Source of the DNA: Hydractinia symbiolongicarpus
Lineage: Eukaryota > Cnidaria > Hydrozoa > Anthoathecata > Hydractiniidae
Direction: 5' to 3'
Length of the DNA: 64,000 nt
NCBI RefSeq assembly: GCF_029227915.1
Contig: NC_079887.1
Coordinates: 15,931,650 to 15,995,649, forward strand
Part shown: positions 1 to 10,198 of the stretch, piece by piece
Layout of the letters: each line of letters begins with the position of its first letter
How positions within the stretch are numbered: the first letter of the stretch is position 1
Translations under genes and position numbers: made by a program
The notes under the pieces: model-generated
The model's input: only the letters and a program-made list of their open reading frames with translations
Databases searched by the model: none
Told to the model about the DNA's origin: nothing

Positions 1-997
1 GTTAAATGCACTTAGTTTATTTATGTCATATGAACAAAAACAATGACCAATAGGAGTTGATTGTCGAGTTTTCGGAGTATGTAGCACAATACATATAATT
101 CCAATATCGTTTCTCCCAGCGTCTGTTGTCACTTTTATATATCGGGACGGACAGACTGTTCGCCTCCACCATTTTTAATACAAATTTTGTAATTTTAATT
201 CCGCCAAGTAAAAAAGTCTGTTTTCAAATTACGTCTACGAAAAAAGGCTTAAAAATAGTAAAGCTGTATTCTTTATTGAAGAAGAACTACTTTGTTCATC
301 ACTAACATACTGCCAAGCAGTGGGCGGGATTCGATCCGCGGTCCCCAGAACTGGGAGCCGCAGATCGAATAGCACGAAAATGAGATGAGGGTAAAAAAAT
401 AGGGCAGCCTTCACTCCAGTGGCTCTTGCTTTTTTGACAGTGAGCCAACTTTTCAACATGAAGCTGTGAATTTTGTCTTATTGATTAACGGCTCAGGGGC
501 CAAGGGACCCTAGGGAAGAGGGTGCGCGGAAGTCAACCTTCCATCGTCCACACCGAGGCAATGGTAAACAAGAAATCCTATGAAAAATAAATAAAGGAAG
601 AAATTTTTAAAATCATACTGAAAATTGCAAGCTCCAGTCAGTCTTTTAAACTTCATCGTATGGTTTGAGATCTTTATTTTACTAGCTGATGTATGTATAT
701 ATTTTCTATTTACTTTTAAACGATACGAACTTGTATATATAAACGAACTTGTAACTCTGACGAAAAAAAGTACACACTACTACTACTAAAAATAAATAAC
801 CTGCCACAGCAGTTTATAAAATTATAATCTGTTAAATGCAATGCGTGTACTCTTAAAAAAACCAATTAAAACGATATTGTTAACAAAAAGATATATCTGA
901 CCGTCAGGACTTCCTTAAAATATTAGACACCAATTTCAAATCCTTACGAAACGCTCCTAATAAAAAGCTCTATGCAGGAGTGCTGTGGGTTGGTTAA
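1..997. other. Non-coding AT-rich flank
   Basis: No supportable gene. The only recognisable item is a tRNA-like patch near 298-372 (listed separately). The remainder is AT-rich single-copy-looking DNA ending at the target duplication of the next element. Confidence 0.5.
298..372 (-). repeat. tRNA-derived SINE-like fragment
   Basis: Read on the minus strand, 326-337 is a close match to a Pol III B-box (GGATCGAATCCC) set in a locally GC-rich patch, next to a short self-complementary stretch at 340-358 (CGGTCCCCAGAACTGGGAG on the plus strand). No full tRNA cloverleaf or CCA-ready acceptor stem is apparent, so a SINE head or tRNA relic is more likely than a working tRNA gene. Confidence 0.35.
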
Positions 998-2460
998 AAA
1001 GAATTTGGGCATATCGGAAAAGTGGGATGCGGAATGCGGGATACGGGCAGCGGGAGGCGGGATAAATGAAGTGGATGCAGGATGCGGGATGCGGGATGCA
1101 AAAATTCATCGAAATAAAATACTGACCATGCCGTTATCGAAACATCGCGTAAACATTAAAATAAACTACGCAGTAATTTTTCTAAAAAGAATACAACAGT
1201 TAGAAATGCATGACTTGATTTTCTTTCGCTTGGTGAACTTAATGTGATACAAAACAATTTGTTTGACAATGAACTTTTATGTATCCTTTGGCGAGGTTGA
1301 AATATCCAAGCAACAAATATAAATGCCTCCGATCTGAAAAAGTAGTGCTTTCGTGCTATACACTTTGAAAAGAAATCGAAATAGTTGATATTGCAGAAAC
1401 CAGTCTATGTGTCAGTGTTTACCTCCACAACTCTGTCTCGTTTTCTCGTATTTAAACCGAACGAATTACAGTCTACTGAAACCGAAATGATAAGGAAAAT
1501 TATTCGACTGAAAACATGCGCGAATTATGCGTGAATAGTTTGTCATTGTAGAGTGTTTGAGACGTTGTATGACTACAATGCAAGCTGTTATATTTTTATC
1601 ATTGTAAATATTATTTTGTATTGTGAAACTCGATTTTGGAATTTGAACACATTTTGATTTTTCTACCGGACACGATTTTGTAACTGGATTTTGGATTTTG
1701 CTTTGGAACTGAACAAGATTTTACACATTTTGAATTTATCTGGTTTTGCGCTACATAGGTAATTACTATTTATTGATGAATTGATCGATCTCCACTTGAG
1801 CGTGTGCTTGAAATGCCCAGGTAATAAACAAACAAACAAACAAGCATTTTGATTCGTTGGCGCTTGGCGTGTAGCAGTTGCAGACAGCCCAACTTTCACC
1901 TACGTCTTTCTAGACATTTTTTTCTTCAAAGAACCTGGTTTTTACGCACATGGTATATTTTGACCTCAATTTGATTTCGCGCAACTTTTCAACCTTGATC
2001 ATTTGCCGCACTATAACGGAAGAAAATGTGTTATTGATTGACTTTCCATTAAACGGACCAAGTAAACAAAAGGAAATATAGAAATTAATTTTCGTGAGGT
2101 TTTTGCGATATTTTTGAAAATTTTCAAATCCTTTCAAAAGAGCAGAAATTAATTTTTGGTTATTTGTATTAATTGATACCAGCAAAAAGTAACTCTTTTT
2201 GAAGGATATTCTTTCTACCCACTCTTTTTTTGAACTTGTTAAAATTCTGTTATTTTTCGTTTTTTGTTAAGTCTGTTAAAAATAAACGAAAATGAATTTA
2301 TTTATTATCGAGTTTATCGTGCGTTGAATCCATGGCGAGAATAACATTGGCCCGGTCATTATTTTACTTCCATGATTTTTTTGCATCATGCATCCCGGAT
2401 CCCGTGCCTGTCAGCATCCCGCATCCCGCATCCCACTTTTCCGATATGCCAAAGAACTTG
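998..2460. mobile_element. TIR transposon, non-autonomous, with 10-bp target duplication
   Basis: The element runs from GGCATATCGG at 1008 to CCGATATGCC ending at 2450. Terminal inverted repeats begin GGCATATCGGAAAAGTGGGA and continue into GC-rich subterminal iterations of GGGATGC (about 1025-1100 at the left, 2385-2435 at the right, inverted). The flanks 998-1007 (AAAGAATTTG) and 2451-2460 (AAAGAACTTG) are a 10-bp direct repeat with one mismatch, as expected for a target-site duplication. The 1.3-kb interior has no transposase-like frame, so this copy looks non-autonomous. A 9-10-bp duplication fits Mutator-like elements, but the superfamily is not proven. A second, shorter member lies at 53895-54310. 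Confidence 0.75.
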
Positions 2461-3160
2461 TAACCTACTACATTGCATCATACCTAATCGCAAAAGAATT
2501 AAAAAAAAAACACAAAGATTTTAGATTTGTGATTTTTAATTTTTGATTTTCAAAATTTTTTTGGTTCTGAATTTTGTATTTCAAAATAAAGAATATTCAA
2601 AAAATGAATTTGTACCAAGGTTCTGATTTTTGATTTTCAAAAAGACACACGCATTGCCACAAACAAAAAGCAGAAAATCTGGAAGCCTGCTAATTTAGCT
2701 ATATACTGAATTTAAAGAAGAAAATTTATAAAGCTAAAGTTAAAGTTAACTAGGCACACGCTCGTCCCCAGGATTTTATGCCTTTTTGCCATCTTCTCTC
2801 TCTTATATCATAGAGACAATACATCCAGGGACGAGGGTGGTGGTAAAGTCAAAAAATGGGTCATCCTTCTTTTGGTGTATAGAAGTGTGAATAATTTTTC
2901 AAGTTTATATCATATTCTCTTTTGGAAACGTTTTCTTGCAACATACGATGTGTGTGTCAGAGTCACCCTGTTCCCAGCGCCTGCTGCCTGTTTTTCATAT
3001 CGACGGTGTGATTGTATCCCCGTCCTGGATGTCAGAAAAGATACAAAATGCCGGGCGGACGAGATTTTGTCCCCGACTAATTTTTTGCAAAGCACAAAGG
3101 AGGAGTGAAGAAAAACGGTTTGCCGGAGAACATGTAGAAGCATGCGCAGTAAAAGAAAGA
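2461..3160. other. Intergenic stretch before H2A.X
   Basis: AT-rich, low-complexity sequence (many TTTTTGATTTT-like runs around 2520-2640). Short frames on both strands near 2872-3259 overlap each other and the H2A.X promoter and show no protein-like signal. A possible NRF1-like half site, CATGCGCA, lies at 3141-3148. Confidence 0.45.
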
Positions 3161-3190
3161 TATAAAGCGCGCCAGCGCCAAAATTTGCAT
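3161..3190 (+). promoter_or_regulatory. H2A.X core promoter: TATA box and octamer
   Basis: TATAAAG at 3161-3167 is followed by GC-rich GCGCGCCAGCGCC and the octamer ATTTGCAT at 3183-3190. The octamer is a known histone promoter element (Oct-1 site), usually upstream of TATA, so its position here, downstream of TATA, is unusual. The start codon lies about 265 bp further on, across a probable 5'UTR intron whose acceptor is the AG at 3441-3442. Confidence 0.5.
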
Positions 3191-3455
3191 TTGGAAACTA
3201 CACAACACCGTCGAAAAGCTAAAAGGTTGGCAAGCTTCTTAATTTTTATTGATAGTTAATGTTTACCTTTGTGTTAGTAAAAAAAAAATTGTAGATTTTG
3301 TTTAAAAGGGTTAACACCACAGTTAATTATTATTTTGTTTATTATTTATAAATCTAGCCAACCACAAAAATTGTAATAAACTCAAACTGTAAGCCAAAGT
3401 ACCCCCAAAAATACATTTTCTGACACATCTCTTTTATTATAGATATACTAACAAC

Positions 3456-3854
3456 ATGAGTGGACGTGGAAAAGGTGGTAAAAGTAAGGTGAAAGCTAAA
3501 TCACGATCCAGTCGAGCAGGACTTCAGTTTCCAGTTGGTCGTATTCACAGATTTCTCAGGAGAGGTCATTATGCTAACAGGGTTGGCAGTGGTGCTCCTG
3601 TGTATTTAGCAGCTGTTTTAGAATATTTATCTGCTGAAATTTTAGAACTTGCAGGAAATGCTGCAAGAGACAATAAAAAGGCTAGAATTATTCCTCGACA
3701 CTTACAATTAGCAGTACGAAATGACGAAGAACTAAACAAACTGTTAAGTGGTGTGACAATTGCTGCTGGTGGTGTGCTACCAAACATACAAGCAGTTTTG
3801 CTGCCAAAAAAGACAACAACAAAAGGGAAAAGCTCGCAATCACAAGAATATTAA
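3456..3854 (+). CDS. H2AX: Histone H2A.X
   Basis: A 132-residue core histone. It opens [23 protein letters not shown] and carries the H2A signature AGLQFPVGR (residues 22-30), the acidic-patch helix and a docking region. The C-terminus ends SQEY, the SQ-E/D-hydrophobic motif phosphorylated by ATM/ATR/DNA-PK kinases at double-strand breaks; that motif separates H2A.X from canonical H2A. The coding region is one exon, with a probable intron in the 5'UTR (acceptor at 3442, 13 bases before ATG). No histone 3' stem-loop is seen; an AATAAA lies 229 bases past the stop. Both facts fit a replication-independent, polyadenylated replacement-type gene. It acts in nucleosomes. Identity is nearly certain. 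Confidence 0.97.
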   Translation: MSGRGKGGKSKVKAKSRSSRAGLQFPVGRIHRFLRRGHYANRVGSGAPVYLAAVLEYLSAEILELAGNAARDNKKARIIPRHLQLAVRNDEELNKLLSGVTIAAGGVLPNIQAVLLPKKTTTKGKSSQSQEY

Positions 3855-4082
3855 AGTGGATTTTTTAATATTTGTAATACGTTTTTGTGATATTCATGAA
3901 CCAAATGTTAGATCTCTGTAGTTAGTCTGCTGAATAGTCACAATTCAGACAACTTGGTAAATAACATACTTTGGGTTTGTCCTCTAATCACCTTTACAGT
4001 TTAAAATAATAGACCCAAGAACTTGCCACAGTAAATAAGGCAAATATTTTAAATTTTAATGCTTTGTAAAGTTCATTTTCTT

Positions 4083-4088
4083 AATAAA
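4083..4088 (+). terminator. Poly(A) signal of H2A.X
   Basis: AATAAA, 229 bases downstream of the stop, in an AT-rich 3'UTR lacking a histone stem-loop. Confidence 0.55.
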
Positions 4089-4296
4089 TATTGTAATAAC
4101 CTGGCCTTATTGCTTTTTCATCTTAAATCCAACAAATCAATCAAGCATAACAACATTACCCCTAGGAATTGCAAATTATACTATTGATATTAATTCAGTG
4201 TGCATTAGGCACTAAATTAATAGGGTGGCGGCTTACAATAGACAATTTTTGCTTGGTTATTTTCTGTGTAATCAGTTTTTTTGTGCTGTGTAAGTG

Positions 4297-4380
4297 CAGG
4301 GTGACCACACCTGAAATCTCTTAACCTTAACTTGACTTTAAATATGATTCTTCTGAAATCTTTGACTTAAGATTAAGCAC
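4297..4380 (+). mobile_element. hAT-like MITE end (CAGGGTGACCAC)
   Basis: CAGGGTGACCAC at 4297 followed by a TCTTAACCTTAA-like tract matches the left end of the element at 41399, including the order of T/A tracts after it. CAG-G starts are typical of hAT termini. No matching right end was found here, so it is a fragment or its far end has decayed. Confidence 0.4.
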
Positions 4381-4506
4381 ATCTGTTTCTTGAAACCAGA
4401 CAGGTAAATTATTTACATTACAACAATAGCTTCATTGACATTAAAGAACAGGATTATACATTTTTTTCAGTGTTTGTTAACATTTTACTAAAATTACAAG
4501 TTTTAA

Positions 4507-4561
4507 ATCTGTGGTCTAATTATCATGTCAGGGTGACTGACATGATAATTAGACCACAGAT
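4507..4561. repeat. Perfect 24-bp-arm palindrome (hairpin)
   Basis: Bases 4507-4530 are exactly the reverse complement of 4538-4561, separated by the 7-base loop GGGTGAC. The arms show no mismatch by eye. Transcribed from either strand it would fold into a 55-nt perfect hairpin. It lies about 420 bp past the H2A.X poly(A) signal. Confidence 0.85.
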
Positions 4562-4792
4562 GGGCGCAAACATACCTATATCGTACTTGACTAGACTATT
4601 TTTTGATTATACAAATAAATAAGAAACATTTGAAGTAGCTAGCCCAGAAAATAAAAACCTATATATATGGTGTGTTGTCTTCTACTAGGGCCACTATAAC
4701 AAAAATTATAACCTTAGACAGCCTCAGCTCAATTAAACATCTCATTTTATATTGAAAATTGAATGAAATGATAAATAAAATTAAATATCTAT

Positions 4793-4942
4793 TTTTTTTG
4801 CTGATGACCTAATAACTGGAGATCTGCAACTTGATTTGCAATAAAATTTTGTGGGTAAGCTTATATAAGCACTATGTTCACTCACAAAATTTGATTGCAA
4901 ACCGACATGCAGATCCCAAGTTATGGGATTGTCAGCAAAAAA
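4793..4942. mobile_element. Fold-back / MITE-like inverted repeat
   Basis: The left arm (about 4793-4854) and right arm (about 4882-4942) are imperfect inverted complements over some 60 bases, both outer ends reading TTTTTTGCTGA. The spacer is under 30 bp. There is no coding capacity. Probably a decayed palindromic MITE. Confidence 0.6.
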
Positions 4943-6051
4943 GCCTTGGATGAGCAAACGAGTGTCATTTTGACAAAAAAGAGTTAATCAATTCAACATT
5001 ATAATATCTATGCATTGATAAAGTTTGAATGCACATCCCATAACAAGTCTAAAATAATTGATGACAGAAAATATCAAAATTTGCTATTACTTAAATATGA
5101 CATATAATTTATGCAGCATAATTAAATCTGAATTTATTTAAATGTGAATATCTTGGGAACAAAAAAGGCTTTTTAAAAAACTTAAAAGGACTTGTTAACC
5201 AACTTTTTAAGCTTAATAAGTCTAACATCATGTTATACCTCCATTTAAAACTGGGGAACCTGCTTTAGCAGTCGCGAACCAATTCCGTCCAATCCTGTAG
5301 CTTTATTTAGATTTAGTAGAAGGGAACCACTACAAGTATGTAGGGTTTTCCACGGTCAAGGCCCTGCTTCAGAGCTCCTTCGTAACTACTCCGCAGCTAC
5401 CCCTCTAAAAAGAGGGATTCCCTAAAATGGTCAAAACTGCAGACATCATCAAAAATGGACATGCGCCAAAAGATCCTGGCTCAATTCCGACGACAACCGA
5501 CACAAATCAACGACATAGGCATGTTGGTCTATAGAACAAAGCGATAAAAGAACAGTGCGATGAATGTGAACGTATACTTGTGGTGGTGAGTAAAATTTTG
5601 TGCTGGTGCTCCTATAAGAAACACATCATCTATAGTGGAGGCAGCTGTGTATGCAAGATCTAGATCTCTCCATTACCCCGATGCTAGTTAGACCCTAAAA
5701 ACCATAACAAACATGAACATTTTGAAGAAGGAAGCAGTAATTTTATGTATCAAGGGAAGATCGAATATGTGTAAGGTGCAACTGGAAAATGTTATCCGTA
5801 AAGCGGAGTATAAGAAAGCGTCGACACAGACGGATGGCCCATATTGAATACCTTGTGTATAAGCAGCATGGCAGCGAAATATCGATATCCTGACTGAAGA
5901 GCTAAGCCAGAAATAGCGTCGTATAATTCATTGGCGGCTTGATAATCGATTCTGCTACTGGAGAATTACTTGGGTGGTATAGTATTGTAGCCTGCTGTTT
6001 TGTAGGAATACAAAACCTACAAAACTTATGCCGAATACTCTAGCGGAGTAT
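4943..6051. other. Intergenic stretch with no recognised gene
   Basis: AT-rich to about 5230, then a less AT-rich block (5230-5980) with a codon-like feel but no open frame. It may be part of the decayed element that follows. Confidence 0.35.
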
Positions 6052-6252
6052 TTAGGTAGGAGAGGCATACAGGACTTTGTTTTTCCCTTCCTGTCTACCC
6101 CTTGCGACTAACTCTGCACGCTCTCGTTCATCGAGGTTATTCACGATACATTTAACTTGCTGCCGTGTCTGTTTCTTTAGCACCATACAGTGCTGCTTTT
6201 CCTGTGTAATCAATCTGAACTCAAAGTCGTTTAGGACACCGTTCTCGAACAC
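6052..6252 (-). pseudogene. Broken frame of a multi-gene element, piece 1
   Basis: A 66-residue minus-strand frame that is charged and helix-like, with blocks KKQTRQQVKCIV and LDERERAELVARGRQEGKNK. This kind of composition is unlike random AT-rich frames and resembles proteins repeated in cnidarian mobile elements, but I cannot name the family. It is bounded by stops, and its neighbours are in other frames. Confidence 0.4.
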
Positions 6253-6627
6253 CTTGAAAGTAAATTAACAATGGAATTTAGCTTTGACTCTGCAAGCTTT
6301 TTTAATTTTATAGTCTCATGTTTGTGGGCCTTTACCCCTAACCTTTATGAAGCATTTCTCGGTCATGCTTGGTTGATTCTTCTAGCTAACGTTATACCTC
6401 CCATAGCAATACACAGCGGCGTGCCAAGCCCTGTGGCTAGTGCACTAAGGCTGCATCCCAGTAGTGATCACACTAACTCCTAGTAATCCGTGATCTTGCG
6501 CAGCCTTTATACCTGACTCTTATCCTGCATACTGTCGTCCTCAGGCGCATCCGTTGGTAATGTCAGATATAACTTCATACTAGCCATCTTTTTTCTATGG
6601 TCACCTGAATGGTAAATGCCGCAAAAG

Positions 6628-6822
6628 CTACGTTTTGTCATAGTGGAACTCATCCGTCAGCATAAACTCGAGCCTGTCTGTTGACCCCTTTGGAGGGAGG
6701 TACACAGGTGTGTCAAAATTCCAGGCGAGCATCTCTCCCCAAGTTACTTCTTTGGTGGGGAGTACATTGAAAACGAAAATTTTCGGCGGAGAATGATTTG
6801 GCGGAAAAACTTTTGGACACAA
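6628..6822 (-). pseudogene. Broken frame of a multi-gene element, piece 2
   Basis: A 64-residue minus-strand frame. The block KEVTWGEMLAWNFDTPVYLP followed by KGSTDRLEFMLTDEF looks like a real beta-rich protein fragment. The upstream residues are read from the repeat at about 6775-6880 and are probably not part of the original protein. Family unknown. Confidence 0.4.
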
Positions 6823-7205
6823 TTTTTTATTTCAGCGGAAAGGTTTCTGGACAAGATTTGTAAAGTGAAAAAATGTATGGGTAAGTCTTTTGAGCGAATT
6901 TTAACCAAATTTCAAAAGTAATGATTACGGAAAATGACACAAAAAGAAGGCTAGAAGCATTTATAGTGTAGTGGTCTTTAAGATCCAACTTTATGAATAG
7001 AGCCTCAGCCAAATGTGAAAATAACAAAAATAATAAGTTCAAAAACTGCAGTTTTTATTGATTTACTGATTACCCTATATATAATTTCTATGCACTGGTC
7101 CTGTTTTAAAAAAATTAGGAAAACCAAAATTTTTGGACGGAAAAACTTTTTGCACACAAATTTCGGACAGAAAAATTTTCGGACAATAAAAAATGTATGG
7201 CCAGA
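6775..7205. repeat. Insertion-like block flanked by similar direct repeats
   Basis: Sequence around 6777-6880 and 7126-7203 is similar in direct orientation: both have GGCGGAAAAACTTTT/GGACGGAAAAACTTTTT, then GGACA/GCACA, and end at AAAATGTATGG. The block interrupts protein-like minus-strand frames on both sides, so it looks inserted into an older element. Confidence 0.4.
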
Positions 7206-7470
7206 ATCTTCTACCATCAAGGAAGCAATCTTCTTCATCCAGATGTGAACAGACAAGTCGTAATTGATTGTAAATATCAGCCATGTACCATCCATCGTAT
7301 TCGCCCTTGGTAAAATACTTACCACCAGCACGTTCCTGAAGACCCTTCAGGTGTCTTAGCTTGCAGTGGATCGATACAATCATTCCATCGGGTACATGGA
7401 GCCTGCAGAGGCCATTCCTAAACACAAAAACCATGGCTTTTCCCTTGGCTTCTGCGTTAATATGTGCCAC
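7075..7470 (-). pseudogene. Broken frame of a multi-gene element, piece 3
   Basis: A 131-residue minus-strand frame. Only its first ~90 residues look real (blocks FRNGLCRLHVPDGMIVSIH, GGKYFTKGEYDGWYMADIYN, SHLDEEDCFLDGRRFW). The last ~40 residues read into the repeat that begins near 7205. I do not recognise the family; conserved Trp/Tyr/Gly spacing suggests a folded protein. Confidence 0.45.
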
Positions 7471-7797
7471 TATCTACACAATCGTATACAACCCTTTAAT
7501 GAATCAGATCCATGTAACGTTTTTCCTCGGGTCAGTGCCCACCTGTCTGATAATGAAAGCGTTGGTGATGAACATACTGATCGACTTCAAAGCGATCCTC
7601 CTACATTAACCTAGGTATTCGTTAAAGATGGTGGGTTTGACGATGTCTGTGATTCTACAAGTATGCAGTGCTTATGTTAGGCTCACAAGCCAGGCACAAG
7701 CTTCTCTTATAGGCTCTGGTACAGACAACTGTACAGCGAGACAAATCGGAAGATGTCGGAGGAGATATAACAACCTTCCAAAACGTGCTGCAGTATG

Positions 7798-8064
7798 CTA
7801 GAATCCTTGTAAACTTTGTCGTGATGACAAACATTTACATGCTACCCTCAGAAATTCTACAACAACAACATCTTGATCGCACCTTCCACGGTGAACCCTG
7901 GGATCCCCGTGGATGTAAATAAGGTAAAGGTTTTTGAGGTAAAAAATTCTACGGCGAAAGCTAGTGGACACGCAAAAGCAGCAACGCGCAAGAGCACAAC
8001 GTGCAGAAATGCCACCGTATTCCCTCAGCATGCGCAGAGCGAGAGAATGACCGGAAGCACGCAA
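7798..8064 (-). other. Weak frame in the decayed region
   Basis: The bases 7870-7960 read as protein-like on the plus strand (NPGIPVDVNKVKV) and as Cys/Arg-rich on the minus strand (88 residues). Neither frame can be placed in a family. I list it only to say the region between pieces 3 and 4 may hold a further broken gene. Confidence 0.2.
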
Positions 8065-8131
8065 AGTAGATTGGGAAACTCAGCACAAGGCGCTACAGCA
8101 TGAAGACAAGAAGATCGTATTTCTCACTCTT

Positions 8132-8591
8132 TTACCTATGGGTAAAATAATAGGGAGCAGGAGCCAGGTAGAAGTGTTGGGCAACAAACCCGACAATCTT
8201 CGCGGTTGTGTGCATAAAAAAGTTGACTATGCTTCCAAGAATAGCTGCACCTGTTTTGCCTGCAAGATACTTTAAAAACCTGAAAGGTCTATCAAGTTGG
8301 TTTTGTACAAATCCACTCTTTCTTACTGCGGCACCTACGGCTCCTTTCCCTGTCACTGCTAGAACAATGGTTGAAATAAGTAACCCTACAGTTGTGACAA
8401 TTGAGGCGATGGTTATTCTCTGCTTCTTGAACAAAAACCTTGAGCTTCTCGGTAAGAGATTTGTCTACCATCTTCATCAAGGTGTCTTTAATCACTATGA
8501 GCTGGGGCTGAATTTGGTTCATTCCAGGGCGAAGCATGTATTTGAGAGTGTAAGGGAATTTGTTGAGTTTTGTTTTTAACAATGCGTTCAT
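8132..8591 (-). pseudogene. Frameshifted small membrane protein of the same element
   Basis: Two overlapping minus-strand frames (8591-8292 and 8434-8132) read as consecutive parts of one protein broken by a frameshift in the overlap. The first part is amphipathic (IKDTLMKMVDKSLTEKLKVF). The second has a clear hydrophobic helix (ITIASIVTTVGLLISTIVLA) and a Gly/Ala-rich second segment (LAGKTGAAILGSIV). A two-helix membrane protein is suggested. I do not reconstruct it. The origin may be a large DNA transposon or virus-like element; unproven. Confidence 0.45.
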
Positions 8592-9173
8592 TTAAGGTGA
8601 GGAAGCATTTATTTTAGCGCGCGTTTTTAATCTACATTAAGCTGGCTTTCACCCGACAATCAAAGCGAAACACTAAGATGTGAGATTTAATCTTTTGTAA
8701 GGATTACCAGGTGCGTTCCTCTCATTGCTATTCACCGTTTTTACCAAATGGTAGATGATTAGAAAAACAGACCCTACGCTGTGCTGGCGCAGCCGATAAA
8801 AATCGTAACACGAGTCGGGTAAACATGTGTATTAATATAAGAGACTACCTTCAATATTGGGTGCATTGGAGGAATGTGATAATTCTTTTTACTTTAATGG
8901 TTTAAACTTCAAAATCACTATTTAACTCAGTCAGTTATTTTAATTCTTTACTACTCTCCCATTCTTTTTAAATGTAACGACGTTTTATTTCATATTTGAC
9001 GCAATCGTTAATAAAATGACGTCAAATAACGTTTTTATCGCTTTTGATAAAGTTCCGGAGAAGAGAGAAGTTGCTCTTTAAAAGAAATATTATTATTTAT
9101 GTGTAAAATGCATAAAAACAAAGATCAACCTTGAGTTATTGATGGAGTTCGTGTAAGTTATGGAGAATCGAAC
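8592..9173 (+). promoter_or_regulatory. Promoter region of the 9.2-kb gene, with CRE
   Basis: No gene here. TGACGTCA at 9017-9024 is a perfect cAMP-response element about 150 bp upstream of the first ATG of the next gene, flanked by AT-rich DNA. A partial inverted copy (ATTTGACG) lies at about 8994-9001. Confidence 0.35.
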
Positions 9174-10148
9174 GTGTGTGCTGCCACAAGAGAACGAATG
9201 ATGGCTCCAATTAAAGTTGACAAGAAGAAGAAGAGAGAAAAAAGTACGTTGCAAAAATGGAAAGCTATGAGACCTGAGCAAGCCAATCGATACTTGTGCA
9301 GCGAAGTTCAAGTTCGATACTATATCAAAATAAAAGAAAAATTTCGTTGCGATATGGCTGACAAGAATAATAACGATTCGAAAGAAGTTTCAACGATTTC
9401 CAATCAAGATGAATTTGTATCAGAAAGTACAATGGTAAAATCTTTTGATATAAATGAGAAGATAATGTCCTCGCAGAAAGCAACAGCAACAGTTGAGAAA
9501 AAACGAAAACAAACTAGAGGAAGATCACGACGTAGAGGACCTGCTGCTGCAGACATTCCAATGATACCACTTGGAGAGAAAACAGTTTCGTTTAAAGAAA
9601 ACAAAAAGTTTTACCCTCACTTAACGTTAACTAAGGACAAAAAGAACTTGGTACCACCACCTCTGCTACTACCACCTCCGCCCAATGTTGCGAACACTAT
9701 AGAAAAGCACAAGGAGAATAATAAAACACTTCGACAGAAGGTCGCAAAATCGAAAGATTATCTAGTTCAACAAGGTAAAGACGCTTACAACAAAAATAAA
9801 CAAGTTAAGCCACCCAATCCAAGTGAACCCAACAGCATTCGTGTCCATTCTGACTATGTGATGAACGTCAGCGAGGAAGATAGCGTCTGGTTAAAAAAAC
9901 AAGAGAAATTTTGCCATGCGTACGTGGTTTCACACAACGATTTGAGATTAAAAATTCGTTTCAATGTTCCACAAGAAGCTTGCTACGAAATTTCAAAACA
10001 AAACGGACTTAAAATGAGATTGCAACGCAAAAGAAAGCAATCAATGTATGAAGATGCTGAAGCAACCTTGATAGCATCAAGCCCTCTTAATACACCATTA
10101 CCAACACTAAGTCCGCACAATTCAGCAAAGATTGCTCGATTACAGTAG
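9174..10148 (+). CDS. Unrecognised basic protein with RVxF-like PP1-docking motif
   Basis: A single open frame of 324 residues; ATGs at 9174, 9198 and 9354 are all possible starts, and residue 61 (MADKNNND, ATG at 9354) is an attractive alternative. Seen: a lysine-rich N-terminus (KVDKKKKREK); a basic NLS-like run KKRKQTRGRSRRRG (about 109-122); KTVSF at 136-140, which fits the (K/R)xVxF PP1-docking consensus; a Pro/Leu block PPPLLLPPPP at 161-170; a conserved-looking segment EDSVWLKKQEKFCHAYVVSH; and a Ser/Pro/Thr-rich tail SSPLNTPLPTLSP. It has no membrane segment, zipper or zinc finger. It may be a nuclear regulatory or PP1-targeting subunit, but short linear motifs arise by chance. Codon use looks genuine. 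The stop is followed after 50 bp by the 112-bp array. Confidence 0.7.
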   Translation: MCAATRERMMAPIKVDKKKKREKSTLQKWKAMRPEQANRYLCSEVQVRYYIKIKEKFRCDMADKNNNDSKEVSTISNQDEFVSESTMVKSFDINEKIMSSQKATATVEKKRKQTRGRSRRRGPAAADIPMIPLGEKTVSFKENKKFYPHLTLTKDKKNLVPPPLLLPPPPNVANTIEKHKENNKTLRQKVAKSKDYLVQQGKDAYNKNKQVKPPNPSEPNSIRVHSDYVMNVSEEDSVWLKKQEKFCHAYVVSHNDLRLKIRFNVPQEACYEISKQNGLKMRLQRKRKQSMYEDAEATLIASSPLNTPLPTLSPHNSAKIARLQ

Positions 10149-10198
10149 AGCAATCACAACACACGTGGTTTACCATCTCCACATCTAATGGAAAATGA

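Noticed and set aside
3569-3787. 72-residue minus-strand frame
   Set aside because: Antisense shadow of H2A.X.
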